DNA of 41,185 nucleotides, taken from positions 1-41,185 of the forward strand of contig JAIQFL010000065.1 of NCBI GenBank assembly GCA_020073365.1, in the 5' to 3' direction. The position numbers were made by a program, and so were the translations under genes. This stretch comes from Terriglobia bacterium (GTDB taxonomy: Bacteria; Acidobacteriota; Terriglobia; Bryobacterales; Bryobacteraceae). Under the pieces are notes generated by a model, which was given only the letters and a program-made list of their open reading frames with translations, was not told where the DNA came from and made no database searches. This document shows positions 7,738 to 14,989 of the stretch, in pieces. How positions within the stretch are numbered: the first letter of the stretch is position 1; each line of letters starts with the position of its first letter.

Positions 7738-9434
7738 CCGGCAGCAAGGTTGAGGTGGATGCCGGGCGGATCGTTCTGCGGCCGTCTATCGTGGACATGC
7801 TGCTCTGCGGGCAGATTCCCGGCGGCGCGTGGGATATGCGGCGCAAGGCTTGGTCGTTCCCCGCGACGGTGCGGGTTGCGGCTGCGATCCGGGCGAAGAT
7901 CCGCAACCTCAACACCACAAGCGATTTTGAAGTTCTGACTTCCGGCGCGCATCCATGGCAGGCGAGAGAACCACTTCTCCGGAGCGACGAACCCACGGGC
8001 GCCAGCAACGTCTTGGAACCGGCGTCCGTGGTGGCGCCGGAGCCCGAGATCGCAATCCCCGATGGGTTGTTGACCCGTCCATGGCGTCACCAAACAGCCG
8101 CATACAAGTTTTGTCTCGACAGATTCGCCGCGGGCGCACGCGCAATTTTGCTCGCCATGGGGATGGGCACCGGAAAGACGCTGGTCGCGATCATGCTGCT
8201 TCTGTTTCTGCGCGCGCGGCGCGTGATGATCGCGTCGCCTCTCCGGGTCGTGTCGGTTTGGATCTCTCAACTCGAACGCCACATGGGCGCCGATGCCGTC
8301 GTCGTCGCGCTCGATGAGGACACCGGCACGGTTGAGAAGAAACGCGAACTGGCGGAAGAGAAGATGCGCCTGGCCCACGCGCGGGGCGTTCCCTTCATCT
8401 GCATCGTGAACTACGACTCGGCCTGGCGGGACCCGTTCGCGGCCTGGGCAGAGAAGGTCCAGTGGGATCTGGTGCTCGCGGACGAGGCCCACCGGATCAA
8501 AGCTCCCGGCGGCAAGGCCAGCATGTTCTTCAAGCGGATGCGCCTGAGGTCCATCTACCGGGTCGCGATGACCGGCACGCCGATGCCGCACGGGCCGATG
8601 GATATTTACGCCGTCTTCCGGTTTCTCGATGTCACGATCTTTGGGCCGTCCTTCAGCGCCTTCCGGCAAACTTATGCCGTGATGGGGGGCTACCACAACA
8701 AGCAGATCACGGGCTTTCAGAAGCTCGATCAACTGGAACGCCTGATGAGCAGGATCACGTTCCGGGTGGGGAAGGAAGTCCTGGATCTGCCCCCGGAAAC
8801 CCACGTCACGTACCACTGCGATCTGGCCAGCGAGGCGCGCCGGGTGTACCACGACCTCGAGGAAGACTTCGTGGCGCGCGTGCTCGACGGGACCGTCACG
8901 GCCGCGAACGCGATGGTCAAACTCTTGCGCCTCCAGCAGGTGTCCGGAGGAGTCGTCCCGACCGACGATGGCGTCGTTCACCGGATCGACAACGCGAAGC
9001 AGAAGCTCTTCGCGGACACCTTGGAGGATATTGGCAGCGACGAACCGGTGGTCGTTTTCTGCCGTTTCCACGCCGACCTGGACGCCATTCACGAGGCTTG
9101 CGAACAGAACAAGTGCGTGAGCCTCGAATTGTCCGGGCGCCGCGACGAACTGAAACGTTGGCAGGATGGCGAGGGCCAGGTTCTCGCGGCGCAAATCAGC
9201 GCGGGCGGCGTCGGTGTCGATCTCACCCGCGCCCGCTTTTCGATGTATTACTCGCTGTCCTTCTCCCTCGGCGAGTACGATCAGGCACTCTCCCGCGTCC
9301 ACCGCCCCGGCCAGACGCGCCCAGTCGAACACATCCACCTTGTCGCGAGGAACACGGTGGACGCAAAGATCATGCGCGCCTTAGGGAAGCGCGCGGAAGT
9401 AGTGCAGTCGATTCTCGCCGAAATCACGAACTGA
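7734..9434 (+). CDS. SNF2/SWI2-family DNA helicase (phage type)
   Basis: A 566-residue superfamily 2 ATPase. Residues 1-100 are an N-terminal region of the HARP/SMARCAL1-like kind (VEVDAGRIVLRP..., GGAWDMRRKAWSFPA). Walker A is MGMGTGKT at about 142-149, Walker B DEAH at about 250-253, motif III MTGTPMPHGP, and the C-terminal lobe ends with SRVHRPGQTRPVEHIHLV, the motif V/VI arginine region typical of SNF2 proteins. It would move on or remodel DNA forks or recombination structures during element replication. GTG start at 7734 overlaps the previous stop (GTGA). Compact phage SNF2 proteins of this length are common. Confidence 0.9.
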   Translation: MTGSKVEVDAGRIVLRPSIVDMLLCGQIPGGAWDMRRKAWSFPATVRVAAAIRAKIRNLNTTSDFEVLTSGAHPWQAREPLLRSDEPTGASNVLEPASVVAPEPEIAIPDGLLTRPWRHQTAAYKFCLDRFAAGARAILLAMGMGTGKTLVAIMLLLFLRARRVMIASPLRVVSVWISQLERHMGADAVVVALDEDTGTVEKKRELAEEKMRLAHARGVPFICIVNYDSAWRDPFAAWAEKVQWDLVLADEAHRIKAPGGKASMFFKRMRLRSIYRVAMTGTPMPHGPMDIYAVFRFLDVTIFGPSFSAFRQTYAVMGGYHNKQITGFQKLDQLERLMSRITFRVGKEVLDLPPETHVTYHCDLASEARRVYHDLEEDFVARVLDGTVTAANAMVKLLRLQQVSGGVVPTDDGVVHRIDNAKQKLFADTLEDIGSDEPVVVFCRFHADLDAIHEACEQNKCVSLELSGRRDELKRWQDGEGQVLAAQISAGGVGVDLTRARFSMYYSLSFSLGEYDQALSRVHRPGQTRPVEHIHLVARNTVDAKIMRALGKRAEVVQSILAEITN

Positions 9435-9455
9435 GCCAAGGAGGCCAAGCCGCTC

Positions 9456-9914
9456 ATGAACATGGAGCAACTCAGGGAATTTGTGTCCCTGGAAAACCGC
9501 AAGCGCGACCTGGACGCCGAACTGAAACGGGCGAACCAGAGGCTCGACGAACTGGAGGGCCTCATCATCCAGCAGTTCATCGAAGCCGGTGTGCCGTCGA
9601 TCGCCGTCACGGTCGATGGGTCCACCCGCACGCTCTCGATCTATCCCGACGTATACGCAAGCCCGCTCCACGACCGCATTGAAGTCGCGGCCGCATTGAA
9701 GGCTTCGGAGTTGGGCCAGTACGTCGCCGAGAACTACAACAGCAACTCGCTCACGGCTTACGTGCGCGAGGTGTGGCGCGAGGTCCTGCTGCTCGCTAAG
9801 CAGCAGAACCGCTTGGCCGGGGAGGAGGACGTCCGCGCCGCGCTGCCCAAACCGCTGGGCGAGGTCCTCAAAATCTCGATGGTCCACAAACTCAGCAGCC
9901 GGAAGAAAGCCTGA
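9456..9914 (+). CDS. Phage-type hypothetical protein with N-terminal coiled coil
   Basis: A 152-residue protein I cannot assign. Residues 1-45 form a heptad-like coiled coil (LENRKRDLDAELKRANQRLD). Next come short strands around the VDGSTRTLSIYPDVYASP segment, then a helical C-terminal half ending in basic residues. It starts 21 bases after the helicase with an AAGGAGG site; the Met-Asn-Met start leaves two possible Mets. Its place between a helicase and the following Cys-cluster protein suggests DNA replication or recombination, but no motif proves it. Confidence 0.7.
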   Translation: MNMEQLREFVSLENRKRDLDAELKRANQRLDELEGLIIQQFIEAGVPSIAVTVDGSTRTLSIYPDVYASPLHDRIEVAAALKASELGQYVAENYNSNSLTAYVREVWREVLLLAKQQNRLAGEEDVRAALPKPLGEVLKISMVHKLSSRKKA

Positions 9915-9925
9915 AAGGAGAAACG

Positions 9926-10642
9926 ATGTCGCAGGAACTTGCAAGGGTGAGCGAAGCGCCCAAGGCGCTCAGGCTCGCAAAAGAAGAAGCGGTGGCGGTC
10001 CAGGAAGCGTTCGCCATCAAGATCGCCAGCGGTGCGGTCTCGGAATTCGACCTGCCGCGGATCAAGATCATGAACGGTGCGGCGTTCTGGCTCGTTCCCA
10101 AGCTCGAAGGGGATGAGACCGCGCCCAGCATCGAGGGCGTGATCGTCTATGCACGCGACACCCGCGCCTACTACGCCGCCAAGAACGCCGGGAGCGTTCC
10201 GCCGGATTGCTCGTCGGCCGACGCGATCACGGGCCACGCAAAGCCTGGGATCGACCTGGGCGGCGACTGCGCCAAGTGCCCGATGGCGCAGTACGGCAGC
10301 GCCGTGGATGCGGACGGGCAGGCGGGGGACGGCCAGGCCTGCAAGCAGATGAAGCAACTGTTCATGCTTCGCGGCGACTCGATGTTTCCCGAGGTCGCCT
10401 CGCTGCCGCCCACAAGCCTGAAGAACGCGCGTCAGTTCTTCCTGAAACTCGCGTCGCAAGGCGTGCCCTATTTCCACGCGCTCGTCCAGATCCTGCTGGA
10501 GAAGGCGCAAAACGGCAACCAGATCTATGGCAAAGCCAGCATGAAGTTCGTTCGCCGGCTGAGTCCGGAAGAGGCGCAGCGTGCGGTGGAATTCCACGAA
10601 CTGTCGAAGAGCTTCGCCGGCCGGGTCCGGACCACCGAGTAA
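9926..10642 (+). CDS. Phage-type protein with four-cysteine cluster
   Basis: A 238-residue protein of a family I recognise from phages and integrative elements but cannot name. The N-terminal half has the pattern FDLPRIKIMNGAAFWLVP then GVIVYARDTRAYY. Four cysteines stand at about 95, 115, 118 and 139 (PPDCSS, GGDCAKCPM, GQACKQM) and could bind zinc or iron-sulfur. The C-terminal half is helical (LPPTSLKNARQFFLKLAS). It is always found, as far as I recall, beside proteins like the next one. A single-strand DNA-binding or recombination role is a guess from context. Good ribosome site AAAGGAG. Confidence 0.7.
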   Translation: MSQELARVSEAPKALRLAKEEAVAVQEAFAIKIASGAVSEFDLPRIKIMNGAAFWLVPKLEGDETAPSIEGVIVYARDTRAYYAAKNAGSVPPDCSSADAITGHAKPGIDLGGDCAKCPMAQYGSAVDADGQAGDGQACKQMKQLFMLRGDSMFPEVASLPPTSLKNARQFFLKLASQGVPYFHALVQILLEKAQNGNQIYGKASMKFVRRLSPEEAQRAVEFHELSKSFAGRVRTTE

Positions 10643-10652
10643 AGGAGGAAAT

Positions 10653-10997
10653 GTGTTTCAGGAAACCATCGTTCAGATCAACAACGGCGCGGCGGTCGCG
10701 GAACTGTCCGACGCCTTGGCAAAGGTCGTCGCATCCGTGCGCGCGACCGGCAAGAGCGGATCGATCTCGCTCACGTTGAAGGTGGCGCCCGCTTCGAAGG
10801 GCAACCCCGACGTGCTGCTCGTCGAGTCGCAGGTGAAGACCAAAATGCCGGAAGCTGAGCGCGGCATGACGGTCTTCTACGCCACCGACAACAACCTGCT
10901 CGTCCGCAACGATCCGAAGCAGCAGTCGCTTCCGCTCCGCGTAGTCGAGTTTGACCAACCGAGAGATCTCAGGGAGGTGAAGACGAATGCCGTATAG
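10653..10997 (+). CDS. Phage-type hypothetical protein, 114 residues
   Basis: Alpha-beta protein beginning MFQETIVQINNGAAVAEL. Its pattern (LADALxKVVASVRATGKSGSISLTL, then EVKTKMPE-like and TVFYATDNNLLVRNDP) marks a family common in phages beside DUF2303 genes; function is unknown. GTG at 10653 is chosen because AAAGGAGG lies eight bases upstream; the longer frame from 10581 overlaps the previous gene heavily and has no such site. Its end overlaps the DUF2303 gene by 11 bases, implying coupled translation. Confidence 0.7.
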   Translation: MFQETIVQINNGAAVAELSDALAKVVASVRATGKSGSISLTLKVAPASKGNPDVLLVESQVKTKMPEAERGMTVFYATDNNLLVRNDPKQQSLPLRVVEFDQPRDLREVKTNAV

Positions 10998-11826
10998 CGA
11001 CGACAACGACAACAGCAAGATCGGGGACGTCCAGTCCGCGATCGCCGCGGGGGCCGCACTTGGCGATCCGCGCACGCTTCCGGAAACGCCGGCGCCCACC
11101 GGCTTCTACACAGTGGTGCCGGAAGACTACAAGATCGAATCGCTCGAACAGTTCATGTCCAGCCCGCTGCGCATCGAGCAGACGGTGGAGCTTCACGACG
11201 CCGCATCGTTCATCGAGTATGTGGACGAGTTTGGCAACCCGGAGGTCAGCCGCATCTTCTTCGACCAGGAACATGAGCGCTTCGAGGTCATCATCGACTA
11301 CCACGGCGGCAACGGCGCGCCTGGCTGGTGCGAACACGTCGCCGGATTCGTCGCGCGCCGCAGCGAAGAGTTCAAGGCGTGGATGGCGCAGAACAAGAAG
11401 CAAATGACCCAGGTGGATTTCGCACGGTTCCTGGAGGACAACCTTCCGGACATCGTGGAGCCAGAGGGAGCGACCCTGCTCGAAATCGCGCTCACTTTCG
11501 AGGCCAAGAAGGACGTCGAGTTCGCCTCCGGAGTGCGCCTTCAGACCGGCCAAATTCAGTTCACCTACAACGAGGTCGTCCGTGGCGCGGCGCAGAAGGG
11601 CACGCTCGATGTTCCGGAACAGTTCATCCTCGGCATTCCCATCCACGTGGGCGGGCCCGCCTATCGCATTCCGGTGCGGTTCCGGTGGCGGCTGCATGAA
11701 GGGAAGGCCGTCTTTTGGTATGAAATCGTCCGGCCGCACCGTTTCGTCGAGGACGCCCTCAAGGAGATCCGCGAACGCATTGCGCAGGCCACCGGCCTCG
11801 ACGTGCTGGCGGGCGTAGCGAAGTAG
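10987..11826 (+). CDS. DUF2303 (YfdQ-like) phage protein
   Basis: A 279-residue protein matching the DUF2303/YfdQ family known from the E. coli CPS-53 prophage and many phages. Signs are the N-terminal FYTVVPEDYKIESLEQFMSSP, the core SRIFFDQEHERFEVIIDYHG, and the region FARFLEDNLPDIVEPEGATLLE followed by a conserved C-terminal PHRFVEDALKEI helix. Length is normal for the family. The function is not established. GAGG site lies within the previous gene; the start overlaps that gene by 11 bases. Confidence 0.85.
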   Translation: MPYSDDNDNSKIGDVQSAIAAGAALGDPRTLPETPAPTGFYTVVPEDYKIESLEQFMSSPLRIEQTVELHDAASFIEYVDEFGNPEVSRIFFDQEHERFEVIIDYHGGNGAPGWCEHVAGFVARRSEEFKAWMAQNKKQMTQVDFARFLEDNLPDIVEPEGATLLEIALTFEAKKDVEFASGVRLQTGQIQFTYNEVVRGAAQKGTLDVPEQFILGIPIHVGGPAYRIPVRFRWRLHEGKAVFWYEIVRPHRFVEDALKEIRERIAQATGLDVLAGVAK

Positions 11827-11835
11827 GCGGGCGCG

Positions 11836-12033
11836 ATGAAAGACACGCTCATCATCGCGCTGGTGGCGTTCTTCGCGCGGACCCGGGGGTCGATCGAGTT
11901 GACCGACGCCGAGATGGATGCCGCGCGCGCGGACATGGCCAGTGGCGCGGTAGTGGTCCTCACCACTACCGCGAACGTTGGCAAGGACGGAGCTCAGGCC
12001 ACGTATCGGCTGGAGCTCCGGAGGGAGATGTGA
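11836..12033 (+). CDS. Small unknown protein (65 residues)
   Basis: Begins MKDTLIIALVAFFARTRGSI and has a short helix (LTDAEMDAARADM) followed by strands. The first 15 residues are hydrophobic, but the segment is short and followed by Arg, more like a buried helix than a membrane anchor. No family recognised. It is in the operon, nine bases after DUF2303, and its stop overlaps the next start (TGATG). Confidence 0.55.
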   Translation: MKDTLIIALVAFFARTRGSIELTDAEMDAARADMASGAVVVLTTTANVGKDGAQATYRLELRREM

Positions 12034-12227
12034 TGTTCTGCCGTCACGATTGGGGCTTTCCGCGGCGGCGCGCGGAGTTCTTTGGCCACGCCAACGTGGA
12101 CGTGCAGACCTGCGCAAAGTGCGGATCGTTGCGTCTGTCGCCGGTGCAGTTCGGGCCGCAGCGCGAGCCCGCCGTGAGCGTGGAGGAGATCCAGGAGGTC
12201 GGCCATGAGGCGCCAAGCCGTTCTTGA
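12033..12227 (+). CDS. Small zinc-ribbon-like protein
   Basis: A 64-residue protein with a possible zinc site: Cys3-x-His5 near the start and CAKC in the middle (residues about 27-30), in the order MFCRHDW ... QTCAKCGS. Short Cys/His proteins like this are common in phage early operons and often bind nucleic acid; no function is known. ATG 12033 touches the previous stop (TGATG). Its last 23 bases overlap the nuclease gene. Confidence 0.55.
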   Translation: MFCRHDWGFPRRRAEFFGHANVDVQTCAKCGSLRLSPVQFGPQREPAVSVEEIQEVGHEAPSRS

Positions 12228-12519
12228 AAAAGCCATCGTCACTAGGATCATCAAGACTCTGAAGATCAATCCGCACGTCGTCGTCCGGAAGCGCCACGGC
12301 ACCGCGATGGGAATGGCCGGCGACCCCGATCTGTACGGCACCATCAACGGGCGTCACTTCGAAATCGAGGTGAAGCGGCCCAACGACTCCTCCTCGCAGT
12401 TGACCGAACTCCAGACGCAGAGGCTCATGGAATGGAAGGCGGGGGGCGCGATCACCGGCGTGGCGCGCAGCGTGGGCGACGCGCTCCTCATTCTCGGCTT
12501 AGAAAAGGTGTCGGCATGA
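12205..12519 (+). CDS. VRR-NUC domain nuclease
   Basis: A 104-residue stand-alone VRR-NUC protein of the PD-(D/E)XK nuclease superfamily. The catalytic pattern is visible: GDPDLYG (Asp42), HFEIEVKRP (Glu55, Lys57), then a helix with LQTQRLMEW. Phage stand-alone VRR-NUC proteins are Holliday-junction-resolvase-like in homology, so it may trim or resolve replication or recombination intermediates, fitting the adjacent helicases and primase. GGAGG sits just upstream, inside the previous gene. Stop and next start overlap as ATGA. Confidence 0.88.
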   Translation: MRRQAVLEKAIVTRIIKTLKINPHVVVRKRHGTAMGMAGDPDLYGTINGRHFEIEVKRPNDSSSQLTELQTQRLMEWKAGGAITGVARSVGDALLILGLEKVSA

Positions 12520-13361
12520 TCGAAAAAGAGCGGATTGACCAAGTTATCGACCACATTCTCTGCTACATGTCCCTGTCGGAACTCCAACAGGAGTCGGCGT
12601 CGTTCCACAAGCTCTCTCTGTCGTGGTTCTCGGATGCGGACCCGCTCATGGAGGACTGGTTGAAGACGTTTCAGCGAGCGAGGACCGACCAATCGGAGCG
12701 GTTGTTCTTCGCCGATGCCAAGCCCTCCGATGTCGGCGCGTTCGATATCTGCTGGCTGGGTGGAGCGCGTGATGACGACGGCGGGAACATGTCTGCGGAC
12801 CAAGCGTTCACTCTTCAGCGGCATCGCCGGTTGCCACTCAAAGACGTTCGGGGCAGATTCCCGATGCGGACCGGGGTCGTAGTGGAGAGTTCTATCGCAT
12901 TCATCAAGGCGAACGCCACCTACGAGAGCGCTCGAATGCTCTATGAATACCGTGGTGGCAAATGGGTGGCTGTGGCGAGCCACTCAGGATTGCGCGCCCC
13001 GTCCTTTTTTGAACAAGAACACTTGGCCATCCAACTTGCAATGGGGATGGCGTTCAGCCGGCAGTATGAATGGCGGGTCTCGTTGGGTTGGGCTGGCTGC
13101 CCAACGATCTCGTTCCTCACGGACCCGGTCGGTGCCAGGGAGGTTTTCAGACTCCGCGACATCCCGAACGGTCAGAGCCGCCGTAGCGCGCTTCGGCATT
13201 GGGTCGTGGAACACTGGCGCAAATCGCGCCGGGACGACGCTGAGGTGGCGAAGGTCCGCACCCATCTGCGTGGATCGACGGATTTCACGTGGAATGGCCT
13301 CGCGTGCCGGATCCTGCCCAGCGCCGATGACGTGCGCAAGGCCGGAGGCGGCGCTGCATGA
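12516..13361 (+). CDS. Unknown element protein (281 residues)
   Basis: No family recognised. The protein begins MIEKERIDQVIDHILCYMSL, has an acidic, aromatic middle (SWFSDADPLMEDW), and ends with a basic C-terminal region where HWVVEHWRKSRRDDAEVAK precedes a GxTDFTWNGLACRI motif. That ending resembles phage proteins located next to nucleases, which I cannot name. It has no signal peptide or membrane helix. ATGA overlap at both ends (12516 and 13358) places it firmly in the operon. Confidence 0.65.
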   Translation: MIEKERIDQVIDHILCYMSLSELQQESASFHKLSLSWFSDADPLMEDWLKTFQRARTDQSERLFFADAKPSDVGAFDICWLGGARDDDGGNMSADQAFTLQRHRRLPLKDVRGRFPMRTGVVVESSIAFIKANATYESARMLYEYRGGKWVAVASHSGLRAPSFFEQEHLAIQLAMGMAFSRQYEWRVSLGWAGCPTISFLTDPVGAREVFRLRDIPNGQSRRSALRHWVVEHWRKSRRDDAEVAKVRTHLRGSTDFTWNGLACRILPSADDVRKAGGGAA

Positions 13362-13585
13362 AGCGCACCACCGTCCACGTCTTCAGCGCGGGCAATTTTG
13401 CCTTGACGTTCAGCGTATCGAAATACCTGAAGCACCACGGCGTCGATGCCGTACTCGTGACGAAGCACGCAGTCCAGGTCCATCCGGACCACGAACCGAA
13501 AGCCGCAGCAGTGCTACCGCAATACCGGTGGGGATGGGACCGCCCGCCAGACACACGGGTTCCAGGAGAGGAGTCAAAACGATGA
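13358..13585 (+). CDS. Small unknown protein (75 residues)
   Basis: Starts MKRTTVHVFSAGNFALTFSV and looks like a small alpha-beta fold for 45 residues, followed by a Pro- and Arg-rich tail. No family recognised. Both ends overlap neighbours by four bases (ATGA), the only strong argument that it is translated. Confidence 0.5.
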   Translation: MKRTTVHVFSAGNFALTFSVSKYLKHHGVDAVLVTKHAVQVHPDHEPKAAAVLPQYRWGWDRPPDTRVPGEESKR

Positions 13586-14256
13586 GGCCCGAACTTGAAG
13601 CGTTGCCAGATCGCATGCGCGATTTGCCGGTAGATGATCGCGGCTACCCTGTGCCGTGGTTCGTGGCCTGGCTGGACGGTAAGCCTGAATTCCGGGCGAT
13701 GGACGCTGAGAAATGGATTCGCGCTGTCCGCGAGCGCCGCTGCTGGGTCTGCGGACACCGGCTGGGCCAGTGGCTCACGTTCGTCGTCGGGCCGATGTGC
13801 GGGATCAACCGCACGACGAGCGAGCCGGCCAGCCATTTGGAGTGCGCCCGCTGGTCGGCCAGGAACTGCCCGTTCCTCTCCCGCCCTAACATGGTGCGGC
13901 GCGAAGACGAGACGACGCAGGCCTGCGAGAATGCCGGGATCCCGATCAAACGGAACCCGGGTGTCAGCCTCCTGTGGACGGCGCGCTCGTTCAGCATCTT
14001 CAATGACGGCGCCGGTAAGCCGGTCATCCAACTTCACGATCCGGAGAGCCTCGAGTGGTGGTGCGAAGGGAAGCCCGCCACGCGCGCGGAGGTGGAGCAC
14101 TCGGTCGATACCGGCATTCCGATCATTGAGGAGATCGCCCGCGCGGACGGCGAGGACGCAATGCAGGATCTGGCACGCCGGAAGCAGTGGCTAACAACCC
14201 TGTACCCACCCGCCACGTTCCTTTGCGCAGCCTCTGCGGAGCGCGCATTCAAATGA
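13582..14256 (+). CDS. Phage-type protein with Cys/His zinc cluster
   Basis: A 224-residue protein of a phage family without known function. A treble-clef-like cluster is visible: Cys54-x2-Cys57 (RRCWVCGHRLG), Cys73 (VGPMCGINR), His85-x2-Cys88 (SHLECARW) and Cys96 (NCPFL). The N-terminus contains a YPVPWFVAWLDGKPEFR segment. The C-terminal part has a short amphipathic helix. Zinc binding is inferred. AGGAGAGGAG precedes the start; the stop overlaps a relic methyltransferase start (ATGA at 14253). Confidence 0.7.
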   Translation: MRPELEALPDRMRDLPVDDRGYPVPWFVAWLDGKPEFRAMDAEKWIRAVRERRCWVCGHRLGQWLTFVVGPMCGINRTTSEPASHLECARWSARNCPFLSRPNMVRREDETTQACENAGIPIKRNPGVSLLWTARSFSIFNDGAGKPVIQLHDPESLEWWCEGKPATRAEVEHSVDTGIPIIEEIARADGEDAMQDLARRKQWLTTLYPPATFLCAASAERAFK

Positions 14257-14317
14257 ACTACGGGTCGGTGTGTCGGGGATCGATCACGTGGATTCGGTCC
14301 TCGGGAGGGCGGCATGA
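14253..14317 (+). pseudogene. Relic of a DNA cytosine-C5 methyltransferase start
   Basis: ATG at 14253 overlaps the preceding stop as ATGA and encodes MNYGSVC, the N-terminus shared by many phage Dcm-type methyltransferases, which continues SGIEA (motif I). Here one base is missing after the TGT codon; putting it back gives SGID, then unrelated residues to a TGA at 14315 that overlaps the next start. So only about 12 codons of a once full gene remain, with the rest deleted. The short length makes this a reasoned guess. Confidence 0.4.
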
Positions 14318-14826
14318 GCGGCTTCTACAGCCGCGCGGCGCTGCGCGAAGCACGCCAGGAACGCCAGGCCCGTATTCCGGGCCATCCTCGCCCAGTCACG
14401 CTGGCAGAGGTGCCAGACGACGCGCCGTACGAAGACCCTGAAGCGGTGCTCCACGTGTGGCTCGATGACAAGTTCGTCCCGTACGCGAAGTGGCTCGCGA
14501 GGTCGCCGATCAGCGTCGGGTCCGCGGCAACCCACAATTCGTCCATCCCCACCGATGCGACCTGCGCAGTGGGCGATTGCACTCTCCGGATCTGGCTGGT
14601 CCGCGACGGAGATCGCTGGTTGATGTTTGCCGGCTCGCGCGGCTCCGCTGGCCGACGGCGTGACTTCGCTTCGCCCTTCCTGGGACACGCGATTCGCACG
14701 GCAGAGTTTTGGTATGGCGCGCCCACCAACGGCTGGCGCGCGGAGAGCAAGAGAAATGGCAGCGACGGCAAAGCCGCGAATCTCCATCCACAGGATGGCG
14801 GCGCGCCGGAGGCGGCGAATGGCTGA
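14314..14826 (+). CDS. Unknown element protein (170 residues)
   Basis: Begins MSGFYSRAALREARQERQAR, a basic helix, followed by an acidic segment and a region with several Trp residues (VLHVWLDDKFVPYAKWLARSP...). No family recognised. The central stretch around CAVGDCTLRIWLVRDGDRW could be a small beta fold. The stop overlaps the next start. GGAGGGCGGC upstream gives a reasonable ribosome site at 14303-14308. Confidence 0.55.
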   Translation: MSGFYSRAALREARQERQARIPGHPRPVTLAEVPDDAPYEDPEAVLHVWLDDKFVPYAKWLARSPISVGSAATHNSSIPTDATCAVGDCTLRIWLVRDGDRWLMFAGSRGSAGRRRDFASPFLGHAIRTAEFWYGAPTNGWRAESKRNGSDGKAANLHPQDGGAPEAANG

Positions 14827-14989
14827 TTTGGACGGGCTCGCCCGGTGCGACGCCGAGATCGCCAGCGCCGAAGCGCTGCTGCTCGCCGGCCATCCCGATA
14901 TTCAAGGGCTCTTGCTGGCCCTCTCTGATTGGACGCAGGAGAAGCGGCTGATCCAGGACGAATCCGACTGCAGCGAGTTGACGAAATGA
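14819..14989 (+). CDS. Small helical protein (56 residues)
   Basis: A short, Leu/Ala-rich helical protein (LARCDAEIASAEALLLAGHP, then LLLALSDWTQEKRLI). Similar small proteins precede primase genes in phage elements. It overlaps the previous gene by eight bases and the primase by four (ATGA). No function known. Confidence 0.5.
   Translation: MADLDGLARCDAEIASAEALLLAGHPDIQGLLLALSDWTQEKRLIQDESDCSELTK

Noticed and set aside
7704..9338. Long minus-strand frame (544 codons)
   Set aside because: Shadow of the SNF2 helicase, caused by high GC at third positions; His/Asp/Arg-rich text without a domain.
8462..9682. Plus-strand frame (406 codons) in another phase
   Set aside because: Arg/Gly/Pro-rich text within the helicase gene; no fold.
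10969..12357. Long minus-strand frame (462 codons)
   Set aside because: Shadow of DUF2303 and neighbouring genes; the overlapped plus-strand genes have ribosome sites and known motifs.
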